Source: Gaiellasilicea sp031371615 (GTDB lineage Bacteria > Actinomycetota > Thermoleophilia > Gaiellales > Gaiellaceae). Taken from it: a stretch of 9,766 nucleotides of DNA. Numbering within the stretch: the first letter of the stretch is position 1; each line of letters starts with the position of its first letter. Where the stretch lies: NCBI GenBank assembly GCA_031371615.1, contig JANMJY010000082.1:1-9766 (forward strand). Reading direction: 5' to 3'. The translations under genes were made by a program, and so were the position numbers. The notes under the pieces were generated by a model. The model made no database searches, was not told the DNA's origin, and saw only the letters and a list, made by a program, of their open reading frames with translations. Positions 1-7,097 of the stretch are shown here, piece by piece.

Positions 1-588
1 CGCGGACGGTGTTCGGAACCCGTACACGGGGGCGTCGCGGTACATCAGCCGGCCGAACAGGCCCTGCAGGGTGCCGCCGTACGTCCAGTTCGGTGAGACC
101 TCGAGCGTCGGCAGCGGTCCCGACCAGTGCGAGACATGGAGCTCGTAGGCCGATTGCCGCGGCAGGAACGGGTCTAATCCGCGCATCGGCTCAAGCCGCT
201 GCCAGCGTTGCAGCGCCCAGTAGGAGCCGTCGGGCGCCTTGCAGGCGGCGACCAAGAGGACGAGCTCGGGGCCGTCGTAGGCCCGGCATCTGTTCCGGAA
301 CGAGCGGGCGTACCCTGCGCTTCTGTGCATCCGCCGGCCGCCGCTGTAATCCAGCTCGAACTTCACCTGCGGCCGCTCGGCATCCGGCGCATGGGCGTTC
401 ACGGCGCCCCGGACGAGGACGTCGCGGCGCGCGCCGTTCGTCCTCCGGTACGTGATCATCGCCTCGCCCCGCCCGTTGACCTTCAGCGAGAGGACGGTGA
501 CGTCGAAGTCGCCGAGGTACTCGCTCGCCGCGGCTGGGCCCGCCGCGAGTGCGGCCAGCAGGAGGGAAAAGAGAACGGCACGGAGCAT
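1..588 (-). CDS. Unknown exported protein, C-terminus cut by the left window edge
   Basis: I do not recognise the family. The frame is open from an ATG at 588 to the window edge: 196 codons with no stop, so the gene continues beyond base 1. The start is supported by AGGAG six bases upstream. Residues 1-22 look like a Sec signal peptide: one Arg, a Leu/Ala-rich core, then GPAAA with likely cleavage before SEYLG. The mature part is a soluble mix of charged and aromatic residues without membrane segments. It has two cysteines (about 101 and 116) that could form a disulfide, and a Trp/Tyr-rich stretch (about 123-170). The gene begins 29 bases after the guaA stop, so it is probably the last visible member of that run. 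No catalytic motif is evident. Coding is inferred from the long frame, signal peptide and ribosome binding site together. Confidence 0.8.
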   Translation of the reverse strand, partial: MLRAVLFSLLLAALAAGPAAASEYLGDFDVTVLSLKVNGRGEAMITYRRTNGARRDVLVRGAVNAHAPDAERPQVKFELDYSGGRRMHRSAGYARSFRNRCRAYDGPELVLLVAACKAPDGSYWALQRWQRLEPMRGLDPFLPRQSAYELHVSHWSGPLPTLEVSPNWTYGGTLQGLFGRLMYRDAPVYGFRTPSA

Positions 589-594
589 GCCCTG

Positions 595-599
595 CTCCT
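595..599 (-). promoter_or_regulatory. Ribosome binding site of the unknown exported protein
   Basis: AGGAG on the minus strand, six bases before the ATG at 588. This is the main support for choosing that start, because the gene runs off the window and has few other landmarks. Confidence 0.7.
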
Positions 600-617
600 A
601 GCCGGGAAGGCCTTCTT

Positions 618-2216
618 TTACTCCCATTCGATCGTCGACGGCGGCTTCGAGCTGATGTCGAGCGCAACCCGGTTGACGCCCGGGATCTCGTTGATGATCC
701 TGCTCGAGATCGTCTCCAGCAGGTCGTAGGGAAGCCGCGCCCAGTCGGCGGTCATCGCGTCCTCCGACGTGACGGCGCGGATCACGATCGGGTAGGCGTA
801 GGTGCGCTCGTCGCCCTGTACGCCGACGGACTTGATCGCCGGCAGCACCGCAAAGCTCTGCCAGAGGTCGCGGTAGAGGCCGGCGCGCCGGACCTCCTCC
901 TGCAGGATCGTGTCGGCGGCGCGGAGGATGTCGAGTCGCTCGCGCGTCACCTCGCCGATGATCCGGATCGCGAGACCGGGACCGGGGAAGGGCTGGCGCC
1001 AGACCATCCGCTCGGGCATCCCGAGCTCCTCGCCGACCCGTCTGACCTCGTCCTTGAAGAGGAGCCGCAGTGGCTCGACGAGATCCATCGCCATGTCCTC
1101 CGGGAGGCCGCCGACGTTGTGATGGGACTTGATCTTGGCGGCGACGCCGTCGGTGCCGCCCGACTCGATCACGTCGGAGTAGAGCGTCCCCTGGACGAGG
1201 AAGCGGATGTCGCCGAGCTTGCCGGCCTCCTCCTCGAAGACGCGGATGAACTCCTCGCCGATCCGGTGGCGCTTCTCCTCCGGCTCGGCGATGCCCTCGA
1301 GGCGCGCGAGGAAGCGTTCCTGCGCCTGCACGTGCACGAGCGGGACCTGGAAGTGTCCGCCGAACGTCTCCGCGACCTGCTCGGCCTCGTTCGAACGCAT
1401 GAAGCCGTGATCGACGAAGACGCAGGTCAGCTGATCGCCGACCGCCTTGTAGACGAGCAGCGCCGCGACGGCCGAGTCGACGCCGCCGGAGAGCCCGCAG
1501 ATCACCCGCTCCGAGCCGACCTGCGCGCGGATGCGCTCGACCTGCTCCTCGATCACGGCCGCCGGCGTCCAGGCCGGCGGGGCATCGGCGATGCCGTAGA
1601 GGAAGTTCTTCAGCACGTCCTGGCCGTACGGGGTGTGCACGACCTCGGGATGGAACTGGACGCCGTACAGCCGGCGCGCCGGATCCTCGAACGCGGCGAC
1701 GGGTGTCGAGGCGGAGTGTCCGGTGACGGTGGCGCCTGCGGGCGGAGCGACGACCGTGTCGCGGTGGCTCATCCAGACCGTCTGCTGCGGCGGCAGGCCG
1801 GTGAAGAGGGCTCCTGCCCCTTCCTCGAGCTCGGTCTTGCCGAACTCGGAGGCCCCGGTGCGCGCGACCTCGCCGCCGAGCTCGAGCGCCATTAGCTGAG
1901 CGCCGTAACAGATGCCGAGCGTCGGGACCCCGAGCTCGAAGAGCTCCGCGTCGACGCGGGGCGCTCCCTCGGCGTACACCGACGCCGGGCCGCCCGAGAG
2001 GATGATCGCAACCGGGTTGCGTCTCCGCGCCTCGGCCGCGCTGAGCGTGTGCGGGACGAGCTCGGAGTAGACCCGCGCGTCGCGAACGCGGCGCGCGATC
2101 AGCTGCGCGTACTGCCCGCCCAGGTCCAGCACCAGCACCGGCCGCTCCTCGGCTGCGGGCCCAGCGAAGGGCCCAGCGGCGGGCCCAGCGACGGGGAGCG
2201 GATGAACGGTCGCCAC
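618..2216 (-). CDS. guaA: GMP synthase (glutamine-hydrolysing)
   Basis: Converts XMP, ATP and glutamine to GMP, the last step of guanylate synthesis, in the cytosol. Numbered from the GTG at 2216 (532 residues), a class I glutamine amidotransferase domain spans about 27-210, with nucleophile Cys103 in GICYGAQ and His189/Glu191 in FHPE. An ATP-pyrophosphatase domain follows, with its PP-loop SGGVDS at 243-248. The dimerisation domain ends in the family's typical SKPPSTIEWE. All catalytic parts are intact. The chosen GTG overlaps the guaB TAG stop by one base (TAGTG), which suggests coupled translation. The first 26 residues are Ala/Gly/Pro-rich and encoded partly by a triplicated 12-base repeat. 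A second in-frame GTG at 2138 has a much better ribosome binding site (GAGGAG at 2145-2150, six-base spacing) and would start the protein almost exactly at the conserved domain (506 residues). Function is certain; the start is not. Confidence 0.97.
   Translation of the reverse strand: MATVHPLPVAGPAAGPFAGPAAEERPVLVLDLGGQYAQLIARRVRDARVYSELVPHTLSAAEARRRNPVAIILSGGPASVYAEGAPRVDAELFELGVPTLGICYGAQLMALELGGEVARTGASEFGKTELEEGAGALFTGLPPQQTVWMSHRDTVVAPPAGATVTGHSASTPVAAFEDPARRLYGVQFHPEVVHTPYGQDVLKNFLYGIADAPPAWTPAAVIEEQVERIRAQVGSERVICGLSGGVDSAVAALLVYKAVGDQLTCVFVDHGFMRSNEAEQVAETFGGHFQVPLVHVQAQERFLARLEGIAEPEEKRHRIGEEFIRVFEEEAGKLGDIRFLVQGTLYSDVIESGGTDGVAAKIKSHHNVGGLPEDMAMDLVEPLRLLFKDEVRRVGEELGMPERMVWRQPFPGPGLAIRIIGEVTRERLDILRAADTILQEEVRRAGLYRDLWQSFAVLPAIKSVGVQGDERTYAYPIVIRAVTSEDAMTADWARLPYDLLETISSRIINEIPGVNRVALDISSKPPSTIEWE
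2157..2189 (-). repeat. 12-base tandem repeat, three copies, at the guaA start
   Basis: The nine-base core GCTGGGCCC (minus strand) occurs at 2181-2189, 2169-2177 and 2157-2165, each separated by three variable bases, giving a period of exactly 12. In the guaA frame it encodes Ala-Gly-Pro units (VAGP, AAGP, FAGP). If guaA starts at 2138 instead, the repeat lies in the guaB-guaA spacer. Each core contains the palindrome GGGCCC. Confidence 0.85.
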
Positions 2217-3706
2217 TACTGCCGCCGGTAGTTCGGCGAGTCCTTCGTGATCGTGACGTCGTGTGGGTGGCTCTCGCGCAGCCCGGCCCCCGTGATGCGC
2301 ACGAAGCGCGACTCGAGCTTGAGCGCCTCGAGGGTCGGCGTGCCGCAGTAGCCCATCGCCTGCCGGAGCCCGCCCACGAGCTGGTAGAGGATCTGCCGGA
2401 CCGGCCCCTTGTAGGGGACGCGGCCTTCGATCCCCTCGGGCACGAGCTTGTCGACGTCCTCGACGTCGCCCTGGAAATACCGGTCCTTGGAGAAGGAGCG
2501 GGCCTTCATGGCGCCTAGCGAGCCCATGCCGCGGTACTCCTTGAAGCGCTCGCCCTGGACGAGGATCACGTCGCCGGGGCTCTCGTCGGTGCCGGCGAGC
2601 ATCGACCCGAGCATGACGGTGTCCGCACCCGCCGCGAGCGCCTTCGCGATGTCGCCCGAGGAGGTCATGCCGCCGTCGGCGATCACGGGCACGCCGTGCC
2701 GGAGCGCAACCTCTGCGCACTCGAACACTGCGGTGATCTGCGGGACGCCGACGCCGGCGACGACGCGCGTCGTGCAGATCGAGCCCGGGCCGATCCCGCA
2801 CTTGACCGCATCGGCACCCGCGTCGATCAATGCCTCGGTGGCGTCGCCGGTCGCGATGTTGCCGGCGATCACCTGCACGTCCCATTCGGACTTGATCCGA
2901 CGCACCATCTCGACGACCGACGTCGAATGGCCGTGGGCAGTGTCGACCACGAGCACGTCGACCTCCGCGTCGACGAGGGCCCCGGCACGCTCGAAGGCGT
3001 CCGCACCGACGCCGACGGCGGCGCCGACCCGCAGCCGTCCCTGCTCGTCCTTGGTCGAGGTCGGAAACTGGATCCGCTTCTGGATGTCCTTGACCGTGAT
3101 CAGGCCCTGGAGCCGCCCGTCCCCGTCGACCACCGGCAGCTTCTCGATCTTGTGCCGGTGCAGGATCGCGTTCGCCTCGTCCAGCGTCGTCCCGACCGGA
3201 GCCGTTACCAACTCGCGCGAGGTCATCAGCGCGGAGACCGGCTGGCGGATGTTCGACTCGAAGCGGAGGTCGCGGTTGGTCAGGATCCCGACGAGCACGC
3301 CGGCGTCGTCGGTGATCGGCACGCCCGAGATCCGGTAGCGCTCCATCAGCTCGAGCGCATCGGCGACGAGGGCGTCCGGCCGGAGCGTGACGGGCTCGAC
3401 GATCATCCCCGACTCGGAGCGCTTCACCTTGTCGACCTCGGTGACCTGGTCGGCGATCGAGAGGTTGCGGTGCAGGATGCCGATGCCGCCCTCTCGGGCC
3501 AGGGCGATCGCGAGCCGGGCCTCGGTGACGGTGTCCATCGCCGCGGAGACGATCGGGATCTCGAGCGCGATCGTGCGGGTGAGGCGTGTCGCCGTGCGCA
3601 CGTCGTTCGGCAGCACGGACGACTCGGCGGGCACGAGCAGGACGTCATCGAAGGTGAGGCCTTCACGGCCGAACTTCTCCTCGAACGAAAGCTCCTGCCC
3701 TTCCAA
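2216..3706 (-). CDS. guaB: Inosine-5'-monophosphate dehydrogenase
   Basis: Oxidises IMP to XMP with NAD+, the first committed step from IMP to GMP, in the cytosol. The 496-residue product has the usual IMPDH layout. The N-terminal barrel part contains LTFDDVLLVP (17-26), a pair of CBS domains sits at about 95-210 (regulatory in this family), then the second half of the barrel. Catalytic Cys311 lies in GIGPGSICTTR, an NAD-site Asp in DTAHGH (255-260), the phosphate-binding IADGG at 342-346, and the mobile flap with SFSKDRYFQ at 404-412. The start taken is TTG at 3706; there is no ATG or GTG nearby in frame. The best ribosome binding site (GGAGG at 3724-3728) is 17 bases away, so a rare CTG at 3715, eight bases from it, is an alternative. 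The gene follows the sugar kinase by 36 bases and overlaps guaA by one base, so IMP-to-GMP enzymes are made from one message. Confidence 0.97.
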   Translation of the reverse strand: MEGQELSFEEKFGREGLTFDDVLLVPAESSVLPNDVRTATRLTRTIALEIPIVSAAMDTVTEARLAIALAREGGIGILHRNLSIADQVTEVDKVKRSESGMIVEPVTLRPDALVADALELMERYRISGVPITDDAGVLVGILTNRDLRFESNIRQPVSALMTSRELVTAPVGTTLDEANAILHRHKIEKLPVVDGDGRLQGLITVKDIQKRIQFPTSTKDEQGRLRVGAAVGVGADAFERAGALVDAEVDVLVVDTAHGHSTSVVEMVRRIKSEWDVQVIAGNIATGDATEALIDAGADAVKCGIGPGSICTTRVVAGVGVPQITAVFECAEVALRHGVPVIADGGMTSSGDIAKALAAGADTVMLGSMLAGTDESPGDVILVQGERFKEYRGMGSLGAMKARSFSKDRYFQGDVEDVDKLVPEGIEGRVPYKGPVRQILYQLVGGLRQAMGYCGTPTLEALKLESRFVRITGAGLRESHPHDVTITKDSPNYRRQ

Positions 3707-3732
3707 GGAGGACAGGGTAACAGCCTCCCTGG
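3703..3732 (-). promoter_or_regulatory. Hairpin that can cover the guaB ribosome binding site and start codon
   Basis: In the minus-strand RNA, CCAGGGAGG (3732-3724) pairs with CCTCCTTGG (3711-3703) over nine base pairs with a single G-U wobble, enclosing a 12-base loop. The 5' arm holds the GGAGG ribosome binding site and the 3' arm holds the TTG start. On the opposite strand the wobble becomes an A-C mismatch, so the structure fits the guaB message better. The pairing is read directly; a role in controlling guaB translation is inference. Confidence 0.55.
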
Positions 3733-3742
3733 ACGGGAGCGG

Positions 3743-4693
3743 CTACGCGACCGGGGCGAGCTCTGCAAGCTCGATGCCCGCGAGGAGCCGTCCGGCCTCG
3801 CGGGGGTCGAACCGCCCGGCACCGACCTCGAGCGTCGACGCGGCACCGGCGGCGACGGCGAGCCGCAGGGCCTCCTCCGCCGACTTGCCGGTGAGCTGCG
3901 CCGCAATGAACTGGGCGAGCAGGACGTCGCCCGCGCCGACGACGGACACCGCCTCGATGCTCGGGGCCAGCGCCTTGAAACGCTTCACCTGCCGGTCTTC
4001 GCGGAAGAGCGCGTAGCACCCCGACTCCAGCGTGATGTGGACGTTGCGCGCACCGAGCTCCGCGATCGCGTCGAGCGCCATCAGGAAGTCCTCCTCGTCC
4101 TCGAGCTCCTGCCCGACGACGTGCTCGGCCTCGCGCTGGTTCGGCGAGACGAGCCACGGCTCCGCCTCGATGCCGAGCCGCAGCGGCTGGCCCTCCGAGT
4201 CGAGCACGACCTGGACGCCCTGCCGGTTCAGGTCGCGAACGGCCTCGGCGTAGAACGCCTCCTCGACCCCGCGCGGCAGCGACCCGGCGAAGACGACGGC
4301 GTCCGCGCCACGGGAGAGATAGTGCAGCTTCTCGAGCAGCATCTCCAGCTCGTCGGTCGTGACCTTCGGGCCCCACTCGTTGATCTCCGTGTACGAGCTC
4401 TCGGTCGGATCAACGACGGCGGTCGACGTTCGGGACTCCTCGCCGATGCGGACGAAGTCGTTGAGGATCGCCTCAGCCGTCAGCTCCTCGACGATGCGCG
4501 TCCCGGTCCGGCCTCCCGCGAGCCCGGTCGCGACGACCGGCACGTCGAGCCGTTTCAGCGCCCGGGCGACGTTGATGCCCTTGCCGCCCGCAAGCGTCAG
4601 CACCTGGCTCGCACGGTGGCGCTGCTCCCGCTGGAAGTTTGGCACGGTCAGCGTGCGGTCGAGCGCTGCGTTCAACGTGACGGTGACGATCAT
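3743..4693 (-). CDS. PfkB-family sugar kinase, probably 1-phosphofructokinase type
   Basis: A ribokinase/PfkB-fold kinase of 316 residues, close to the family norm. It phosphorylates a phosphosugar or sugar with ATP. The opening TVTLNAALDRTL and the N-terminal glycine motif GGKGINVARAL (36-46) are characteristic of the 1-phosphofructokinase/tagatose-6-phosphate kinase subgroup, which also contains 6-phosphofructokinase 2. The C-terminal ATP-site motif GAGD is at 253-256, with Asp256 the catalytic base. After GAGD the sequence is VLLAQF, where many relatives have small residues followed by a Gly-Phe pair. The start ATG at 4693 overlaps the carboxypeptidase TGA (ATGA, four bases) and is preceded by a G-run (AGGGGGG, eight-base spacing). 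No fructose PTS gene is nearby, so the substrate (fructose-1-phosphate, fructose-6-phosphate or other) cannot be fixed. The family call is firm; the substrate is open. Confidence 0.92.
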   Translation of the reverse strand: MIVTVTLNAALDRTLTVPNFQREQRHRASQVLTLAGGKGINVARALKRLDVPVVATGLAGGRTGTRIVEELTAEAILNDFVRIGEESRTSTAVVDPTESSYTEINEWGPKVTTDELEMLLEKLHYLSRGADAVVFAGSLPRGVEEAFYAEAVRDLNRQGVQVVLDSEGQPLRLGIEAEPWLVSPNQREAEHVVGQELEDEEDFLMALDAIAELGARNVHITLESGCYALFREDRQVKRFKALAPSIEAVSVVGAGDVLLAQFIAAQLTGKSAEEALRLAVAAGAASTLEVGAGRFDPREAGRLLAGIELAELAPVA

Positions 4694-5811
4694 CCGAAGA
4701 GCCCCCCTAGGTGGTCGAGCGTTCGTCCCGCATAGAAGCCTACGCGCCCGAGTGCCCCCGGTCGCTCCACGGCACTTGCAGCGACGAGCGGTGAGCGCGC
4801 GATCACCCTGCCGCGGTCGAACACCTGGACTTCGCCGAGGCGCTGCCCCTTCCGCACGGGCAGGGCGACTTCGAGCGGAAGCACGATGCGCTCGACGAGC
4901 AGTCGCTCGACGCGGATCACGCGCAGCGTCGGGCTGGCCGCAACGACCCGAACAGGCGGCTTCCCGTACGCGGTGCGCACGGCGCCGTACGTCCGCGCGC
5001 CGTCGATCGCCCACACCGTCCGGTAGCGGGTGAGCCCCCAGGTGAGCAGCGCGGCGAGGTCGCTGTTGCGGCCGCTGCGCGAAGCGCCTCCGAGCAGGGT
5101 GGCGTAGACGGTCACGCCGCCGCTCCGAGCCGCGGCCACCTGCGACCAACCGGCCCCGTCCGTGTGGCCCGTCTTGACACCGAGCAGATGCGGATACGTG
5201 GAAAGCAAGTCGTTCCAGGTGTGCACGCGCCGCCCGGCCGCGTCCGTCTCGACCGTTCGCACCGTCTGGCGAATGAACGGGATGTGCATGGCGACGCGCG
5301 CCAGCTTGGTCACGTCGCGGGCGCTCGAGTAGTGACCGGCCGCGTCGAGGCCGTCCGGGTTGGCGAAGTGCGTGTCCGTGAGCCCGAGTTGCCGGGCGCG
5401 GGCGTTCATCAACTCGACGAAGCGCCCCACCGAGCCCTGCCCGACGAAGGCGGCGATCGCGTTCGCCGCGTCGTTCGCACTCTGGATGAGCGCGGCGCGG
5501 AGCAGGTCGCGCAGCGTCACGCGCTCACCCGGACGGAGGTTGATCGTCGACTCGCCGATCGAAGCGGTGCGCGACGAAATCGTCGCCACGTCGTCCAGCG
5601 AGACGTGGTCGAGGGCGACGAGCGCCGTCATCAGCTTGGTGATCGAGGCCATCGGCAACCGCTCGCGCTCGTCCTGCGCGGCCAGCACTTCGCCGGTGCC
5701 GGCGTTCTGGACGAGGTACGCCTCCGCATCGACCGGCGGGGGCGCGGCAGCCGCGACGACAGCGAGAGAAAGCGTCGCGGCGAGAGCCAGGAAGAGGGCG
5801 AAGCCCTTCAC
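4690..5811 (-). CDS. dacA: D-alanyl-D-alanine carboxypeptidase (PBP5-type, peptidase S11)
   Basis: Removes the terminal D-Ala from peptidoglycan pentapeptides outside the membrane, trimming cross-link donors. The 373-residue protein has a Sec signal peptide (about 1-23: KGF, a hydrophobic Leu/Ala core, then AAAA before PPP). The serine-protease-like penicillin-binding domain carries all three active-site motifs: SITK (56-59, nucleophile Ser56, Lys59), SAN (111-113) and KTG (213-215). The C-terminal 90 residues resemble the beta-rich PBP5 C-terminal domain and end in a short amphipathic stretch that may rest on the membrane. The start is GTG at 5811, which places the signal peptide at the very N-terminus; the ribosome binding site is weak. 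The gene follows the LysM gene by 12 bases, an understandable pairing of wall proteins, and overlaps the kinase by four bases. The exact paralogue within the family is not certain. Confidence 0.94.
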   Translation of the reverse strand: MKGFALFLALAATLSLAVVAAAAPPPVDAEAYLVQNAGTGEVLAAQDERERLPMASITKLMTALVALDHVSLDDVATISSRTASIGESTINLRPGERVTLRDLLRAALIQSANDAANAIAAFVGQGSVGRFVELMNARARQLGLTDTHFANPDGLDAAGHYSSARDVTKLARVAMHIPFIRQTVRTVETDAAGRRVHTWNDLLSTYPHLLGVKTGHTDGAGWSQVAAARSGGVTVYATLLGGASRSGRNSDLAALLTWGLTRYRTVWAIDGARTYGAVRTAYGKPPVRVVAASPTLRVIRVERLLVERIVLPLEVALPVRKGQRLGEVQVFDRGRVIARSPLVAASAVERPGALGRVGFYAGRTLDHLGGLFG

Positions 5812-5823
5812 GCGGCGGCCACT

Positions 5824-6179
<356 letters not shown>

Positions 6180-6180
<1 letters not shown>

Positions 6181-7088
6181 CACCAGCCGGAGACCGACCA
6201 GACCTCGGACCGGAGCCGTGCCGCCTCGGCGCCCGCAGCCGAGCGCCAGTCCTCCGTGCCACCGCGGTAGGCGAAGATGATCGAGCGCGAAGCGGTCACG
6301 AGCGCACTGGCGGGGCCACTTGTGAAGGCCCGTGCAACATCGCGTGGGCCGGCGCCCTGCGCGCCGATCCCGGGCAGTAGCAGCACGGAACGGGGCAGGA
6401 GCTTCCGGGCCTCGGAGACCACCCTCGGGGCGGTCGCGCCGACGACGGCGCCGACGCTCGAGAGGCCGCGCTCGCCGACGAGGTCGGCGCCCCACTCAGC
6501 GACGAGCTCGGCGACCTGTTGCCACACCCGTCGCCCGTCCGAGAGCGTCAGCTCCTGGACGTCCGTGGCCCCTGCGTTCGACGTGCGCACGAGGCAGAAG
6601 ATGCCCGCTCCGTGCAGTCGGCATGCCTGCAGGAAGGGCTCGACGGAGTCGCCGCCGAGATAGGTGTTCACGGTCAGCGCGTCGGCGAGCGGTGGCTCCT
6701 CGTCGCGCGGCTCGAGGTAGGCGGCCGCGTAGGCGCGGGCGGTCGAGCCGATGTCGCCGCGCTTGCCGTCTGCGATCACGAGCAGCCCGGCCGCGCGTGC
6801 GTACCCGCAAACGCGCTCGAGCGCCTCGATCCCGTCGGAGCCGAGCGCTTCGAAGAACGCCACCTGCGGCTTGACCGCGACGACATACGGGCTGACCGCA
6901 TCGACGATCCCGCAGCAGAAACGAGCAACCGCATGTGCGGCCGCGTCGCGCCCGAGCACGGCCTCACCCCGCAGTTCGACGGGAAGCAGGTCGAGCAGCG
7001 GATCGAGCCCGACGACGAGCTGGCTGCGCTTGCGCTCGACGGCCTCAGCGAGCCGGTCGGCGAACGTCGCGGTGGCCACTGACGCCAT
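6180..7088 (-). CDS. pyrF: Orotidine-5'-phosphate decarboxylase, type 2
   Basis: Decarboxylates OMP to UMP, the last step of pyrimidine nucleotide synthesis, in the cytosol. At 302 residues it matches the long (type 2) form known from actinobacteria and myxobacteria, not the form of about 240 residues in E. coli. The signature VIADGKRGDIGST (104-116) contains the catalytic Asp107/Lys109/Asp112 set, preceded by a conserved Lys73 in the VKPQ segment; LLLPGIGAQG (236-245) is the expected phosphate-binding region. The ATG start at 7088 lies nine bases after the stop of the fusion nuclease; no convincing ribosome binding site is visible, so it may rely on translational coupling. Its stop overlaps the LysM start by one base. 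It is separated from pyrE by hup and the nuclease, so the two UMP-forming enzymes are near each other but not in one obvious operon. Confidence 0.96.
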
Positions 7089-7097
7089 GCTGCAAGG

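Noticed and set aside
606..615. Palindrome GAAGGCCTTC after the guaA stop, considered as a terminator
   Set aside because: It is a perfect palindrome with no loop, so it cannot fold as a normal terminator hairpin. Only three T bases adjoin it on the plus strand, not the transcribed one.
191..667. Minus-strand frame of 158 codons near the left edge
   Set aside because: Competes with the frame starting at 588, which has a signal peptide and AGGAG; this one overlaps the end of guaA and is Arg-rich.
549..1895. Plus-strand open frame of 448 codons opposite guaA
   Set aside because: Antisense shadow of guaA with Asp/Arg/Leu-rich composition; guaA has all catalytic motifs.
2217..2885. Upstream extension of the guaA frame, giving a 755-residue protein
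   Set aside because: The extra sequence lies inside guaB in another frame and is Arg/Gly-rich without homology; GuaA starts at 2216 or 2138.
2696..4735. Very long plus-strand open frame (679 codons) opposite guaB and the sugar kinase
   Set aside because: It is antisense to two clear conserved genes. Its product is a low-complexity Arg/Asp/Leu-rich string, as expected from the complement of GC-rich codons. No domain or ribosome site supports it.
4694..5149. Upstream extension of the sugar kinase frame
   Set aside because: Overlaps the C-terminal part of the carboxypeptidase and has shadow-like composition; the ATG at 4693 gives a family-length kinase.
6184..6495. Upstream extension of the LysM frame, giving 223 residues
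   Set aside because: Lies within pyrF and reads as Arg-rich noise; the start at 6180 puts the membrane segment near the N-terminus.
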